DNA of 64,000 nucleotides from Pseudomonas phenolilytica. Its GTDB lineage: Bacteria > Pseudomonadota > Gammaproteobacteria > Pseudomonadales > Pseudomonadaceae. The stretch covers positions 822,001 to 886,000 of the forward strand of contig NZ_CP058908.1 of assembly GCF_021432765.1 (NCBI RefSeq). Direction: 5' to 3'. A program made the position numbers and the translations under genes. How positions within the stretch are numbered: position 1 is the stretch's first letter; every line of letters starts with the position of its first letter. The notes beneath the pieces are model-generated. The model saw only the letters and a list, made by a program, of their open reading frames with translations. It did not search any database and was not told the DNA's origin. Below, piece after piece: positions 29,216 through 38,774 of this stretch.

Positions 29216-30982
29216 TCAGCCACGCTCGACGCGGTTGCGCCCGGCGTCCTTCGCGCGGTAGAGCGCCAGGTCGGCGCGCTCGAAGACCTGCTCGGGCGTG
29301 TCGCCAACCGCGAACGCGCTCATGCCCGCCGAGACGGTGATCTGTACCCGCTCGCCCTTGAAATGGAACGGACAGACGTCGATGCCGCTACGCAGCGCTT
29401 CGAGCACCTGCAGTCCGGCCTCGGGTGCGGTGGACGGCAGGAGCAGCACGAACTCTTCACCGCCGAAACGAGCGATGAAGTCGGTGGCGCGCAGGCGCTT
29501 GCGCAATTCCCCGCCGATGATCTTCAGCACCCGATCACCGGCCAGATGGCCATAGCTGTCGTTGATCCGCTTGAAGTGGTCAACGTCCACCACGGCAAGC
29601 AGCAGTTCACCGCCATAGCGCTCCCAGCGCGCCGCTTCCAGCGCCAGCCGTTCGTTCCAGGCCGTGCGATTGGGCAGGCCGGTGAGGCCGTCGAGCAGGG
29701 CCTTCTGCCGCTGCTCCTCGAGATGGCCACGCAGGCCCTGCGCTGCCTGCTCCAAGCTGCCGACACGACCGACCAGCTCCTGCAGGCGCGCGCCCAGCGC
29801 CTGCTCGTGCTGGCTGCGCTGTTGCTGATATTCGCCGACGGTATGCAGCAGGCCATCCAGCCGCGCCTCGACCACGCGCTTGAGGCTGGCCAGATCGGTG
29901 GCCTCGCGCATGCTGTTCTGCAGCACGTCGACCTGTTCGCGCAACTCGTGGTCCAGCGCCTCGGCAGTACGGCGCGCCTCGGTATGGCCGTCATGCGCGG
30001 CGCTGAGGTTCTGCTGCATCGTCGCCAGCCGCTCGTTGAGCGTCTTCAGGTAACTTTCAAACTCGCGCTGGTCCTGATCGCTGGCCGCCAGCAACAGGCT
30101 CGCCAGATCGTCCAGCACCGGAACCAGCTCGTACCAGTTCAGACCGTGACGGATGCGCTCATGCAATGCCTCGGCCCGCACCTGTTGCGCTTCGCCCAGG
30201 CGCAGGCTGCCGACCAGCCCGCGCAGTGCCGCCTCGATACGCTCGGCCACTAGGCTGTACGGTGGCTCCGGCGAATCGGCCAAGGCAGCAGGTTCGGGAT
30301 CGCCGGCCGGGCAATCGGCGGGCGGAAAGCCGTTGTCCAGCCCGCATGCCGGAAGCGGTGAGGGCTGATCCTCCTGCGCCTGATCCGCCTGCGGCAGCAC
30401 CTCGGCAGCGACTGGCGGCGCGGACATAGGCGTGCCGTCTTCGGCGTCCAGCGCCACGCTCTCGCGGCCGGCGAACAGGCGTCGCAGAAAACCACCGCCG
30501 GGATTGTCGGCGGCAAGCGGCGCGCCGAAGGCCTGGCGCTGCAGCTCGCCCAGTTCGCCCAGCAGCGCCGGCAGTTCGCGGGCGCGGCCGATGCGCTGTT
30601 CGAGCTTGCGGGCGAAGCGCTTCAGCCGCCGGCGCACGTCCGCCGGTGGCGACATCGCCAGCAGCGGATTCACCAGTCCGTGCAGCGCCTCGATCAGACG
30701 CCGGGTGCGCTCCTGGCGCTGGCGATCCGAATCCAGCACGGCCTTCTCCAGGCGCGGCACCAGCGTGCTGAGGCCGTCGTCCAGATCGCCGTCGCGCAAC
30801 ACCTCGCGCATCTGCCGCAGGCAGTTTTCCACCGCCGGATCGGCGCCTTCGACCGCCATGCTGCTGCGTACCAGGCTGCGCCGCAGCAGATCGACGCGTT
30901 GCTCCCAGCGCTGCTCGATCTGCTCCTGCTGTTCGAGCAGGCGCAGGTATTTTTCCTTCCAGCGTTCGGTCTCGACACTCAC
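29216..30982 (-). CDS. dgcH: Diguanylate cyclase DgcH
   Basis: The 588-aa cytoplasmic protein makes cyclic di-GMP. A long helical N-terminal region (1-160) is followed by a Pro/Ala-rich linker (170-245) and a coiled-coil helical region (250-420). The GGDEF domain (425-588) has the active-site motif RFGGEEF and an inhibitory I-site RATD five residues before it. Both are intact, so an active, product-inhibited cyclase is expected. No transmembrane helix is seen. The start codon is GTG (SVETERWKEKY) overlapping the upstream stop (GTGA). Gene order matches PA5487 of P. aeruginosa. Confidence 0.92.
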   Translation of the reverse strand: MSVETERWKEKYLRLLEQQEQIEQRWEQRVDLLRRSLVRSSMAVEGADPAVENCLRQMREVLRDGDLDDGLSTLVPRLEKAVLDSDRQRQERTRRLIEALHGLVNPLLAMSPPADVRRRLKRFARKLEQRIGRARELPALLGELGELQRQAFGAPLAADNPGGGFLRRLFAGRESVALDAEDGTPMSAPPVAAEVLPQADQAQEDQPSPLPACGLDNGFPPADCPAGDPEPAALADSPEPPYSLVAERIEAALRGLVGSLRLGEAQQVRAEALHERIRHGLNWYELVPVLDDLASLLLAASDQDQREFESYLKTLNERLATMQQNLSAAHDGHTEARRTAEALDHELREQVDVLQNSMREATDLASLKRVVEARLDGLLHTVGEYQQQRSQHEQALGARLQELVGRVGSLEQAAQGLRGHLEEQRQKALLDGLTGLPNRTAWNERLALEAARWERYGGELLLAVVDVDHFKRINDSYGHLAGDRVLKIIGGELRKRLRATDFIARFGGEEFVLLLPSTAPEAGLQVLEALRSGIDVCPFHFKGERVQITVSAGMSAFAVGDTPEQVFERADLALYRAKDAGRNRVERG

Positions 30983-31848
30983 GACGACGGCTCCAGCGTG
31001 GCCGGCAGCGCATTGCCGTTGAGCGCCTCGGGCAGACGGATTTCCATCGCCACCGGCAGGTGATCGGAAATCGGCAACGGCAGCACCTCGACACGCTCGA
31101 GGGCCAGGCTCGGGCTGAGCAGAATGTGGTCCAGACAGCGCTGCGGCCGCCAGCTGGGAAAGGTCGCCTCGACCTGCGGCGCGAGCAGGCCGAGATCGCG
31201 CAGCGGGGAATTTTCCAGCAGATCGTTGGCATGGGTGTTCATGTCACCCATCAGTACCTGATGCCGATACCCGCCGATCAGCTCGCGGATGTAGGCCAGC
31301 TGGCGCACCCGCGTGCGCCCGCCGAGCGCCAGATGCATCATCACCACCACCAGCGCGTCCTCGCCCTCGCCGAAACGCAGCAGGATCGCACCACGGCCGG
31401 ACGGGCCGGGCAGCGGATGGTCCTCCAGCTGCTGCGGGGCAAGACGGCTGAGCACGCCGTTGCTGTGCTGAGCGAAGCGCCCGAGATTGCGGTTGAGCTG
31501 CTGATACCAGTAGGGAAAGGCGCCGAGCTGCGCCAGGTGCTCGACCTGATTGATGTAGCCGGAGCGCAGGCTGCCACCGTCGACCTCCTGCAGCGCAACC
31601 AGATCGTAGCGGCCGATCAGCTCGCCGATGCGCTGCAGGTTCAGCGCCCGCCCCGGATGCGGCAGCAGATGCTGCCAGCTGCGGGTCAGGTAGTGGTGGT
31701 AACGCTCGGTGCGGATTCCGACCTGGATATTGAAGCTCAGCAGGCGCAGGCGCCCATCCAGCGGCAGGCCGCTCTGCGGCGCACAGTGCGCGTTCGCCTG
31801 CGGCTGCCCTGCAGCGGCCGGACGCGACGGATACCAGCGCCGCAGCAT
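30979..31848 (-). CDS. Endonuclease/exonuclease/phosphatase family protein
   Basis: The 289-aa protein has the EEP fold. SFNIQVG (Asn ligand) is near residue 38, LQEVDGG (Glu) near 86, a VMMHLALG strand near 171, MGDMNTHAND (Asp and Asn) near 201 and ISDHLPVAME (Asp-His) near 260. These are the full set of metal and catalytic residues. The substrate could be DNA, a phospholipid head group or an inositol phosphate; the sequence does not decide. No clear signal peptide. It begins seven bases after dsbA ends and overlaps dgcH by four bases, so dsbA, this gene and dgcH are probably cotranscribed. Confidence 0.88.
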   Translation of the reverse strand: MLRRWYPSRPAAAGQPQANAHCAPQSGLPLDGRLRLLSFNIQVGIRTERYHHYLTRSWQHLLPHPGRALNLQRIGELIGRYDLVALQEVDGGSLRSGYINQVEHLAQLGAFPYWYQQLNRNLGRFAQHSNGVLSRLAPQQLEDHPLPGPSGRGAILLRFGEGEDALVVVMMHLALGGRTRVRQLAYIRELIGGYRHQVLMGDMNTHANDLLENSPLRDLGLLAPQVEATFPSWRPQRCLDHILLSPSLALERVEVLPLPISDHLPVAMEIRLPEALNGNALPATLEPSS

Positions 31849-31854
31849 CGTCGG

Positions 31855-32484
31855 TTACCGCGCGGCGCGTTCTTTTTCGATGAGGAAATCAGCCACATCC
31901 AGCGCGCCCTGCGGTCCACCAGCCGAGCCGAGATCGAAACGGTACTTGCCGTTGACGATCAGCACCGGCACGCCACTGATCTGATAGGCCATGCCCAGCT
32001 TCTTGGCCTGTTCCACGCGGCTCTTCACACCGAAGGAGTTGTACGCCTTGAGAAAGGCGTTCTTGTCGACCCCCTGGCCGGCGAGAAACTCGGCCATCTC
32101 CTCTGGCGTCGCGAGCTTCTTGCGCTCCTGGTGATAGGCGGCGAACACCGCGTCATGCACCTGCTTTTCCACACCCATCGATTCGAGCGCAAGGAACAGT
32201 TGTCCATGGGTGTTCCAGATGCCACCGAACATGGCGGGGATGCGCCGGAAAGCGACGTCGGCGGGAAGCTTCTCGACCCACGGGTTGATCACCGGCTCGA
32301 ACTGGTAGCAGTGCGGGCAGCCATACCAGAACAGCTCGACCACCTCGATCTTGCCCGGCTCGGCGACCGGCACCGGGCTGCTCAGCACCTCGTACTCCTT
32401 GCCCGCCTGGTAGTCGGCGGCCACGGCAGGCAGGCCGAACAGGCTGGCGGCAGCAAGGACGGCGGAAATGACGAGTTTGCGCAT
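31855..32484 (-). CDS. dsbA: Thiol:disulfide interchange protein DsbA
   Basis: The 209-aa periplasmic oxidase introduces disulfide bonds into exported proteins and is re-oxidised by DsbB. A signal peptide spans residues 1-22 (LPAVAA). The active-site CPHC lies in ELFWYGCPHCYQFEP near residue 55, and the cis-Pro loop GVPVLIVNGKYRF near 170. An AGGAG ribosome site is 7-8 bases upstream of the ATG. A terminator separates it from the cytochrome gene upstream on the same strand. The downstream nuclease-like gene is only six bases away. Confidence 0.96.
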   Translation of the reverse strand: MRKLVISAVLAAASLFGLPAVAADYQAGKEYEVLSSPVPVAEPGKIEVVELFWYGCPHCYQFEPVINPWVEKLPADVAFRRIPAMFGGIWNTHGQLFLALESMGVEKQVHDAVFAAYHQERKKLATPEEMAEFLAGQGVDKNAFLKAYNSFGVKSRVEQAKKLGMAYQISGVPVLIVNGKYRFDLGSAGGPQGALDVADFLIEKERAAR

Positions 32485-32602
32485 GGAGGACTCCTGTGAA
32501 CGTCTGGCAAGGCATGACAGGCTGCCGCAAAACGACAGGTCTCACCAGCGTTTTGCGCCTTCACCTGCAGCAGTGAATGGCTATTCTAGCGGCGCCGTAA
32601 CG

Positions 32603-32639
32603 AAAAAAAGGCGACCGACCTTGCGGCCGGGCGCCTTTT
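32603..32639. terminator. Terminator between cc4 and dsbA
   Basis: Stem AAAAGGCG/CGCCTTTT is extended inside by CCGACC/GGCCGG with one mismatch. Seven A residues on the left become a U-run on the minus strand, and TTTT ends it on the plus strand. It mainly serves cytochrome c4, whose stop lies 26 bases before it on the minus strand. Confidence 0.85.
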
Positions 32640-32664
32640 CAGCAGATCACCTATCAGCAGGCGA

Positions 32665-33297
32665 TCAGTGCAGGCCCTGGATGTAGCTCGACAGCGCCTG
32701 AATGTCCTTGTTGCTCAGCTTGGCCGCGATCCCACGCATGATCATGGTGTCGCCGTCGTTGGTGCGGTTGCCTTCGCGGAAGTCGGTCAGCTGCTTGGCG
32801 GTATACGCGGCATGCTGGCCACCCAGCTGCGGGAAGCCGGCCAGGTCGTTACCCACACCGTTCGGGGCGTGGCAGCCGGTGCACGCCGGCATGCCCATGT
32901 CCAGCTTGCCGCCGCGGAACAGTTTCTCACCCTGCGCTACCAGCGCCGGATCGGCCATGCCGACAGTCGGCTTCTGGCTGGAGAAGTAGGCGGCGATGTC
33001 GGCCAGATCCTGATCGCTCAGCGGATCGAGCATGCCGGTCATTTCCAGTACCTTGCGGCCAACGCCCTCAGCCGCACCCGGAGTGCTGCCAGCCTTGATG
33101 TCCTGCATCTGCTTGAGCAGATAGCGCTCACCTTGGCCGGCGAGTTTCGGGAAGTTCGGGGCCGGGCTGTTGCCGTCCACTCCGTGGCAGGCGCCACAAA
33201 CGGCAGCTTTGCTCTGACCCGCTTTGGCGTCTCCAGCCGCGTGGGCCATACCGGTGATGCCAAGGGTCAACAGCAGACTCACGAGTACTTTGTTCAT
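32665..33297 (-). CDS. cc4: Cytochrome c4 (dihaem)
   Basis: The 210-aa periplasmic dihaem cytochrome donates electrons to terminal oxidases. The signal peptide is [20 protein letters not shown]. Two haem sites are present: CGACH in the N-terminal domain and CTGCH in the C-terminal domain. Distal Met ligands sit in VLEMTGML and TMIMRGI. From memory it is nearly identical to the crystallised P. stutzeri cytochrome c4, which supports the taxonomic call. The start MNKV was chosen; a TTG four codons earlier is possible. The -10-like TATAAT on the minus strand at 33440-33445 could drive it. In P. aeruginosa a second cytochrome gene follows on the engB side; here it is absent. Confidence 0.95.
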   Translation of the reverse strand: MNKVLVSLLLTLGITGMAHAAGDAKAGQSKAAVCGACHGVDGNSPAPNFPKLAGQGERYLLKQMQDIKAGSTPGAAEGVGRKVLEMTGMLDPLSDQDLADIAAYFSSQKPTVGMADPALVAQGEKLFRGGKLDMGMPACTGCHAPNGVGNDLAGFPQLGGQHAAYTAKQLTDFREGNRTNDGDTMIMRGIAAKLSNKDIQALSSYIQGLH

Positions 33298-33509
33298 CAG
33301 CTCATCCAACTACGGCTAGGGGTTATAAGGAAATCGATCGGTCGGGTCGCTCGCGTTCGTGGATTACGGCGACGCTCGTTATGCATGGCGCACCAGTTCC
33401 CGGGCGGGATAAGACCAAAGCGCACATAAAATCTGCGGCATTATATACTCCCGTTCCTGAAACGGAAACGAACCATTGCCGCACCCCCCGCGCACGCACC
33501 GGACCGCCC

Positions 33510-34145
33510 ATGCTCCCCAAAAACCCGATTCTCGGCCTCTGCCAGCAAGCCACTTTCATGATCAGCGCCGCCAAGGTCGATCAGTGCCCGGCCGACGAGG
33601 GGCTGGAAGTCGCCTTCGCCGGTCGCTCGAACGCCGGCAAGTCCAGCGCGTTGAACACCCTGACCCATGCCAATCTGGCGCGCACCTCGAAGACGCCGGG
33701 GCGCACGCAGCTGCTCAACTTCTTCCGCCTCGACGACGAACGCCGCCTGGTCGACTTGCCCGGCTACGGTTATGCCAAGGTGCCGATTCCGCTCAAGCAG
33801 CACTGGCAACGCCATCTGGAAGCTTACCTGGGCAGCCGCGAGAGTCTGGCCGGGGTATTCCTGATGATGGATATCCGCCATCCGCTGACCGAGTTCGACC
33901 GCATGATGCTGGACTGGTCGAGCGCCAGTCAGATGCCGCTGCACATTCTGCTGACCAAATCCGACAAGCTCGCGTTCGGCGCCGCCAAGACCGCTCTGTT
34001 GACGATCCAGCGCGACGTGCGCAAGCAGTGGGGCGACGCGGTGAGCGTGCAGCTATTCTCGGCGCCCAAGCGGCAGGGCGTGGAACAGGCGCAGCAGGTG
34101 CTGGCCGACTGGCTGGGGCTGCTCGAGGATCAGCCCAAAGCCTGA
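33510..34145 (+). CDS. engB: Ribosome biogenesis GTPase EngB (YihA/YsxC)
   Basis: The 211-aa TRAFAC-class GTPase is needed for assembly of the 50S ribosomal subunit. The G1 loop [10 protein letters not shown] lies near residues 38-47, G2 T in KTPGRTQ, G3 [11 protein letters not shown]4 TKSDKL near 150 and a G5-like FSAPKR near 181. The start [11 protein letters not shown] matches the family; upstream in-frame codons (from 33381) are not family-like. No strong Shine-Dalgarno sequence is seen (GGACCGCCC). Divergent from cytochrome c4, convergent with gcvH. Confidence 0.94.
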   Translation: MLPKNPILGLCQQATFMISAAKVDQCPADEGLEVAFAGRSNAGKSSALNTLTHANLARTSKTPGRTQLLNFFRLDDERRLVDLPGYGYAKVPIPLKQHWQRHLEAYLGSRESLAGVFLMMDIRHPLTEFDRMMLDWSSASQMPLHILLTKSDKLAFGAAKTALLTIQRDVRKQWGDAVSVQLFSAPKRQGVEQAQQVLADWLGLLEDQPKA

Positions 34146-34166
34146 AACCGCTGCCGGCCGCACGCG

Positions 34167-34196
34167 AAAAAACAAAGCCCCGACAATTCGGGGCTT
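34167..34196 (-). terminator. Terminator of the gcvTH unit
   Basis: Stem GCCCCGA/TCGGGGC, extendable by AA/TT, with a four-base loop. On the minus strand it is followed by UUUGUUUUUU. It lies 20 bases past the gcvH stop and may also help stop engB transcripts. Confidence 0.85.
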
Positions 34197-34215
34197 GTGC
34201 GACCGACGAAGCGGC

Positions 34216-34599
34216 TCAGGCGTCGCAGGACGCCTGATAAGCCGCCGCGTCGAGCAGCTTGTCCAGTTCCGCCTTGTCGCTGGGCCGCAGACGGAAGAAC
34301 CAGCTGCCGTACGGGTCGCTGTTGACCTGCTCGGGCGAATCGGCCAGCGCCTCGTTGATCGCGATCACCTCACCGGAAACCGGCGCATAGATGTCCGACG
34401 CGGCCTTCACCGACTCCACCACGCCGGCTTCCTGGCCCGCCGCAAGCTGGCCGCCGACTTCCGGCAGCTCGACGTAGACCACATCGCCCAACGCCTGCTG
34501 GGCATGATCGGAGATACCGACGGTGACGCTGCCATCCGCTTCGAGGCGGGCCCATTCATGGCTGGCGGCGTAACGCAGGTCGCTTGGGATTTCGCTCAT
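34216..34599 (-). CDS. gcvH: Glycine cleavage system H protein
   Basis: The 127-aa lipoyl carrier shuttles the aminomethyl intermediate between the P, T and L proteins of the glycine cleavage complex. The lipoylation site is Lys65 in [12 protein letters not shown], and YVELPEVG precedes it in the usual place. It follows gcvT by 66 bases on the same strand, with a GAGGACAATACG ribosome site. No gcvP is in the window: engB lies directly beyond, so the P protein must be elsewhere. The pair resembles the gcvH1-gcvT1 set of P. aeruginosa. Confidence 0.96.
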   Translation of the reverse strand: MSEIPSDLRYAASHEWARLEADGSVTVGISDHAQQALGDVVYVELPEVGGQLAAGQEAGVVESVKAASDIYAPVSGEVIAINEALADSPEQVNSDPYGSWFFRLRPSDKAELDKLLDAAAYQASCDA

Positions 34600-34665
34600 T
34601 CGTATTGTCCTCGAGGCTGTCCAGTGCAGACACGCTAAGCCATCGCGCGAAGCGGTCGCCAGAAT

Positions 34666-35748
34666 TTACACCAGTACCTTGCCGTTGCGCACGAAGGTCG
34701 GCTGCACGACGCGCACCGGATACCATTTGCCACGGATTTCCACTTCCGCACGCTCTCCGGTGGCCGCGGGAACGCGCGCAAGCGCGATCGACTTGCCAAG
34801 CGTAGGCGAAAAACTGCCGCTGGTGATCTCGCCGTCGCCCACCCCTGTCACCCGCACGACCTGATGAGCGCGCAGCACACCACGCTCCTCCATGACCAGG
34901 CCGACCAGGCGCGGCAGGTCATCGCTCGACTTCTGCCGCTCGAGCGCAGCGCGCCCGACGAAATCACGCGCCGCCGGCTCCCAGGCGATGGTCCAGCCGA
35001 GGTTCGACGACAGCGGCGAAACCTCCTCGCTCATGTCCTGACCGTACAGATTCAGGCCCGCTTCCAGGCGCAGGGTATCCCGCGCGCCCAGGCCGATCGG
35101 CGGGATGCCGGCGCCGACCAGCTCGGTGAAGAAACCGGTGATCTGCTCGGCCGGCAGGATAATCTCCAGACCGTCCTCGCCGGTGTAGCCGGTGCGAGCG
35201 ATGAACCAATCGCCATGGGCCAGGCCGTGAAATGGCTTGAGTTCCTGAATCAGCGCGGCGCGCGGCTGGTCGACCAGCTCGGCGGTACGCGCGCGCGCGT
35301 GCGGCCCCTGGATCGCCAGCATCGCCAGCTCGGCACGCTCGCGAATTTCCACCTGGAATCCATCGGCTTGCGTCCGCAGCCAGGCCAGGTCCTTGTCGTG
35401 GGTGCTGGCATTGACCACCAGACGGTAACCCCAGTCCGTGAGGTAGACGATCAGGTCGTCGACCACACCGCCTCGCTCGTTGAGCATGGTGCTGTACAGC
35501 GCGCGGCCGACGTGCCGCAGGCGCGCCACGTCGTTGGCCAACAGTCGCTGCAGATAGGGCATGGCTTGCGGTCCGGCGACATCGATGACGGTCATGTGCG
35601 AGACATCGAACACTCCGCACTCACGCCGCACCTGCTGATGTTCCTCGACCTGTGAGCCGTAATGCAGCGGCATGTCCCAGCCGCCGAAATCGACCATCTT
35701 GGCCCCGAGCGCAAGGTGCTGATCGTAGAGGGGAGTACGCTGACCCAT
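34666..35748 (-). CDS. gcvT: Aminomethyltransferase GcvT (glycine cleavage T protein)
   Basis: The 360-aa tetrahydrofolate-dependent enzyme releases ammonia from the aminomethyl-lipoyl H protein and forms 5,10-methylene-THF. The start [11 protein letters not shown] has AAGGAGAAACC upstream. Typical GcvT features are [18 protein letters not shown] near residue 50, a [10 protein letters not shown] stretch near 195-205, [14 protein letters not shown], and the C-terminal barrel with [17 protein letters not shown]. The conserved Asp of the DVSHM segment is present. It is the first gene of the gcvT-gcvH unit; a possible sigma-70 promoter sits about 95 bases upstream. I saw no glycine riboswitch there. 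Confidence 0.96.
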   Translation of the reverse strand: MGQRTPLYDQHLALGAKMVDFGGWDMPLHYGSQVEEHQQVRRECGVFDVSHMTVIDVAGPQAMPYLQRLLANDVARLRHVGRALYSTMLNERGGVVDDLIVYLTDWGYRLVVNASTHDKDLAWLRTQADGFQVEIRERAELAMLAIQGPHARARTAELVDQPRAALIQELKPFHGLAHGDWFIARTGYTGEDGLEIILPAEQITGFFTELVGAGIPPIGLGARDTLRLEAGLNLYGQDMSEEVSPLSSNLGWTIAWEPAARDFVGRAALERQKSSDDLPRLVGLVMEERGVLRAHQVVRVTGVGDGEITSGSFSPTLGKSIALARVPAATGERAEVEIRGKWYPVRVVQPTFVRNGKVLV

Positions 35749-35840
35749 AGGTTTCTCCTTCCGGGCAGGTCGCCGAAACGGCCTTGTAAAGCCTGACTGA
35801 GCCGGTTGCACAGCGAGCTGCCGGCGTTCGAATGGCGCGC

Positions 35841-35869
35841 ATTGTAGCCCCAAGGTTGTGACAGGTCAC
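35841..35869 (-). promoter_or_regulatory. Candidate sigma-70 promoter of gcvTH
   Basis: On the minus strand GTGACC (-35-like) and TACAAT (-10) are separated by 17 bases, about 95 bases before the gcvT start. Confidence 0.4.
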
Positions 35870-35922
35870 GGCAGCCCGACGCCGTGCCGGGCGCACGCGC
35901 GAACACCCCGCAGGACGGCATT

Positions 35923-37533
35923 CTAGCCCCTGGCCGAGCGACGGATCAGCAGGATCACCGGCAGCAGGCCAACCAGCACCAGCGTCAGCGCCGGCAGCGC
36001 AGCGCGCGCCCACTCGCCCTCGCTGGTCATCTCGAAGATGCGCACTGCCAGGGTGTCCCAGCCGAACGGACGCATCAGCAGCGTTGCCGGCATTTCCTTG
36101 AGCACATCGACGAACACCAGCAGTGCGGCACTCAGCGTGCCGGGCAGCAGCAGTGGCAAATAGACTCGCAGGAACAACGCCGGGCCACCTACGCCAAGGC
36201 TGCGCGATGCCTGCGGCAGCGACGGACGAATGCGCGCCAGGCTGCTCTCCAGCGGACCGAAGGCCACCGCCATGAAGCGCACCAGATAGGCCAGCAGCAA
36301 CGCACCGAGGCTGCCCAGCAGCACTGGCTTGCCCGCGCCTCCCAGCCAATCGGACAGCGGAATCACCAGATGCCGATCCAGATAGCTGAACGCCAGCATG
36401 ATCGCCACCGCCAGTACCGAGCCCGGCAGCGCATAACCCAGGTTGGCCAACCCGACGGCCGTGCGAATCGCGCGTACCGGCGCTTGGCGACGGGCGAACG
36501 CCAGCAGCAGCGCGGTGCTGACGGTAATCAGCGCGGCCAGGCCGCCGAGGTAAAGAGTGTGCAGGATCAGCCCGGTGTAACGCTCGTCGAGATCGAAGCG
36601 ACCGCGCTGCCAGAACCACGCCAACAACTGCAGCACCGGGACCACGAACGCGCAAAGGAACACCAGCCCGCACCAGGCGCTGGCGGCGAGGGCCTTGAAA
36701 CCGCGCAGCGGATACAGCGCCACCGTGCTGGCGCGCTCGCTCGCCGGACGCGCAGCACCGCGTGCGCGGCGTTCGCCATAAAGCACCAGCATCACCGCCA
36801 GCAGCAGCAGGCTGGCCAGCTGGGTGGCGCTGGTCAGGCTGAAGAAGCCGTACCAGGTCTTGTAGATCGCCGTGGTGAAGGTATCGAAGTTGAACACCGA
36901 GACCGCACCGAAATCGGCCAACGTCTCCATAACCGCCAGCGCCAGCCCGGCCCCGATCGCCGGCCGCGCCATCGGCAACGCCACGGTCCAGAAGGCCCGC
37001 CAGGGCGACTGACCGAGCACGCGCGCCGCCTCCATCAGGCCGCGTCCCTGGGCGAGAAACGCTGAGCGCGCCAGCAAGTACACATAGGGATAGAACACCA
37101 GCACCAGCACCACGATTACTCCGCCGGTGGAACGCACCCGCGGAAACCGAATGCCGCTGCCGAACCACTCGCGCGCCAGCGTCTGCACCGGTCCGGCGAA
37201 GTCGAGCAGGCCGATGAAGACGAACGCCAGCACGTAGGCAGGAATCGCGAAGGGCAGCATCAGCGCCCAGTCCAGCCAGCGCCGCCCGGGGAATTCGCAG
37301 AGCGAAGTCAACCAGGCCAGGCTGACGCCCAGCACCGTCACACCGGCGCCGACGCCGAGCAGCAGCGTCAGTGTATTGCCCAGCAGCCGCGGCATCTGGG
37401 TATCCCACAGATGCGACCAGATCTCCCGGTCGATGTCATGCCAGCTGAACAGCAGAACGCTCAGCGGCAGCAGCACCAGCGCCGCGACGACGAAGGTGAT
37501 CGGATACCAGCGGTGCTCGACGGAGTGGGACAC
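35923..37533 (-). CDS. Iron(III) ABC transporter permease (FbpB/HitB type)
   Basis: The 536-aa inner-membrane protein is a fused dimeric permease of the ferric-iron ABC family with about 12 helices. Two EAA loops that dock the ATPase are present: EAARVLGQSPWRAFWTVALP near residue 180 and QASRSLGVGGPALFLRVYLP near 430. The likely start is GTG (SHSVEHRWYP) with GAGG upstream. The longer frame starts at a TTG inside the terminator hairpin and is unlikely. It follows the binding-protein gene by 132 bases. The ATPase subunit is not adjacent; gcvT follows instead. Confidence 0.9.
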   Translation of the reverse strand: MSHSVEHRWYPITFVVAALVLLPLSVLLFSWHDIDREIWSHLWDTQMPRLLGNTLTLLLGVGAGVTVLGVSLAWLTSLCEFPGRRWLDWALMLPFAIPAYVLAFVFIGLLDFAGPVQTLAREWFGSGIRFPRVRSTGGVIVVLVLVFYPYVYLLARSAFLAQGRGLMEAARVLGQSPWRAFWTVALPMARPAIGAGLALAVMETLADFGAVSVFNFDTFTTAIYKTWYGFFSLTSATQLASLLLLAVMLVLYGERRARGAARPASERASTVALYPLRGFKALAASAWCGLVFLCAFVVPVLQLLAWFWQRGRFDLDERYTGLILHTLYLGGLAALITVSTALLLAFARRQAPVRAIRTAVGLANLGYALPGSVLAVAIMLAFSYLDRHLVIPLSDWLGGAGKPVLLGSLGALLLAYLVRFMAVAFGPLESSLARIRPSLPQASRSLGVGGPALFLRVYLPLLLPGTLSAALLVFVDVLKEMPATLLMRPFGWDTLAVRIFEMTSEGEWARAALPALTLVLVGLLPVILLIRRSARG

Positions 37534-37558
37534 GCAAGCCTCGGATGCGGAAAAGACA

Positions 37559-37581
37559 ACGCCCCGGATCAACCGGGGCGT
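37559..37581 (-). terminator. Hairpin between iron-binding protein and permease genes
   Basis: A nine-base stem (ACGCCCCGG/CCGGGGCGT on the minus strand) with a five-base loop is followed by UGUCUUUU. It lies in the 132-base gap and would limit read-through from the binding-protein gene into the permease. Confidence 0.65.
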
Positions 37582-37665
37582 CGAGTATAACCGTAGCGGC
37601 GAGGCGGACGGCGCGCGCGGCCTGATCTCAGCCGCGCACCGCCGGCGCCGTGCCGCGCGGCAGCA

Positions 37666-38667
37666 TTACCGCCAGCCGGCGCGGTCCATCAGCTTGATCG
37701 CCTCGGCCTGACGCTTGCCGGCCACTTCGACCGGAATGGTGTCGGCCTTGAACTCGCCCCAGGCGGCGACCTCGGCCGATGGCTTCACCTGCGGGTTGGC
37801 CGGGTATTCCATGTTGATGTCGGCGAAAATGCTCTGCGCTTCGGCGCCGGTCATCCACTCCACCAGCTTGCGCGCCGCGTCCGGGTTCGGCGCGTGCTTG
37901 GTCAGGCCGATGCCGGAGAGGTTCACGTGCACGCCGCGATCCTGCTGGTTCGGCCAGAACAGCTTGGCCTTGAGCGCCGGGTTCTCCTGGTGCAGGCGGC
38001 CGTAGTAGTACGTGTTGACGATGCCGACATCGCACTGGCCGGCGTCGATGGCCTGGATCAGCGCGGTGTCGTCGGCGAAGACGTCGGTCGCCAGGTTGTC
38101 GACCCAGCCCTTGATGATCTGCTCGGTCTTCTCGGCGCCATGCGTCTCGATCAGCGTGGCGGTCAGCGACTGGTTGTAGACCTTCTTGCTGGTGCGCAGG
38201 CACAGACGGCCGTCCCACTTGTCGTCAGCCAGGGCTTCGTAGGTGGTCAGCTCGCCGTCCTTGACCCGCTCTGGCGAGTAGACGATGGTGCGCGCGCGCA
38301 GTGACAGGCCGGTCCAGGCATCGTTGGACGAGCGGTACTGCGACGGAATGTTCTGCTTGACCACGGCGGAATTCAGCGGCTGCAGCAGGCCCATTTCCTC
38401 GGCCTGCCAGAGGTTGCCACCATCGACGGTGAGCAGCAGGTCCGCCGGCGTGTTCTCGCCTTCGGCCTTGATCCGAGCCATCAGCGGCGCTTCCTTGTCG
38501 GTGATGAACTTCACCGCGACGCCACTCTGCTTGGTATAGGCGTCGAACACGGGCTTGATCAGCTCGTCGATGCGCGACGAGTAGACCACCACTTCATCGG
38601 CAGCCTGGACAGCGCTCGACAGCGCAGTGAGTGCCAGCGCGGCGAGTAAACCTTTGCTTACCTGCAT
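37666..38667 (-). CDS. Iron(III) ABC transporter substrate-binding protein (FbpA/HitA type)
   Basis: The 333-aa periplasmic binding protein captures ferric iron for the permease downstream. A signal peptide ends VQA at residue 22. The mature chain begins with [11 protein letters not shown], typical of the class, and the iron-binding tyrosine pair is in VNTYYYGRL near residue 217. The C-terminus [12 protein letters not shown] is family-like. The ATG is followed closely by the signal and lies downstream of GAGGCTGATTC. No recognisable Fur box was found in the 107 bases upstream, so iron control is assumed from the family, not seen. Confidence 0.93.
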   Translation of the reverse strand: MQVSKGLLAALALTALSSAVQAADEVVVYSSRIDELIKPVFDAYTKQSGVAVKFITDKEAPLMARIKAEGENTPADLLLTVDGGNLWQAEEMGLLQPLNSAVVKQNIPSQYRSSNDAWTGLSLRARTIVYSPERVKDGELTTYEALADDKWDGRLCLRTSKKVYNQSLTATLIETHGAEKTEQIIKGWVDNLATDVFADDTALIQAIDAGQCDVGIVNTYYYGRLHQENPALKAKLFWPNQQDRGVHVNLSGIGLTKHAPNPDAARKLVEWMTGAEAQSIFADINMEYPANPQVKPSAEVAAWGEFKADTIPVEVAGKRQAEAIKLMDRAGWR

Positions 38668-38774
38668 GAATCAGCCTCTTGATTGGTCCGGGTAGAGGCC
38701 GAATAGTAGTGACTCCCATTTAGTTTCTCAATGCGACAATGCGCGCAGGTAATTTTTCGTTACCCCTTGTGCGC

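Noticed and set aside
35749..35922. Glycine riboswitch upstream of gcvT
   Set aside because: The leader lacks the paired aptamer architecture and the conserved GGAGAG-type core; only an ordinary promoter candidate was seen.
37534..37572. Longer N-terminus for the iron permease
   Set aside because: It would start at TTG inside the terminator hairpin and has no ribosome site.
38668..38774. Fur box upstream of the iron-binding protein gene
   Set aside because: No segment has more than a weak match to the GATAAT-repeat consensus.
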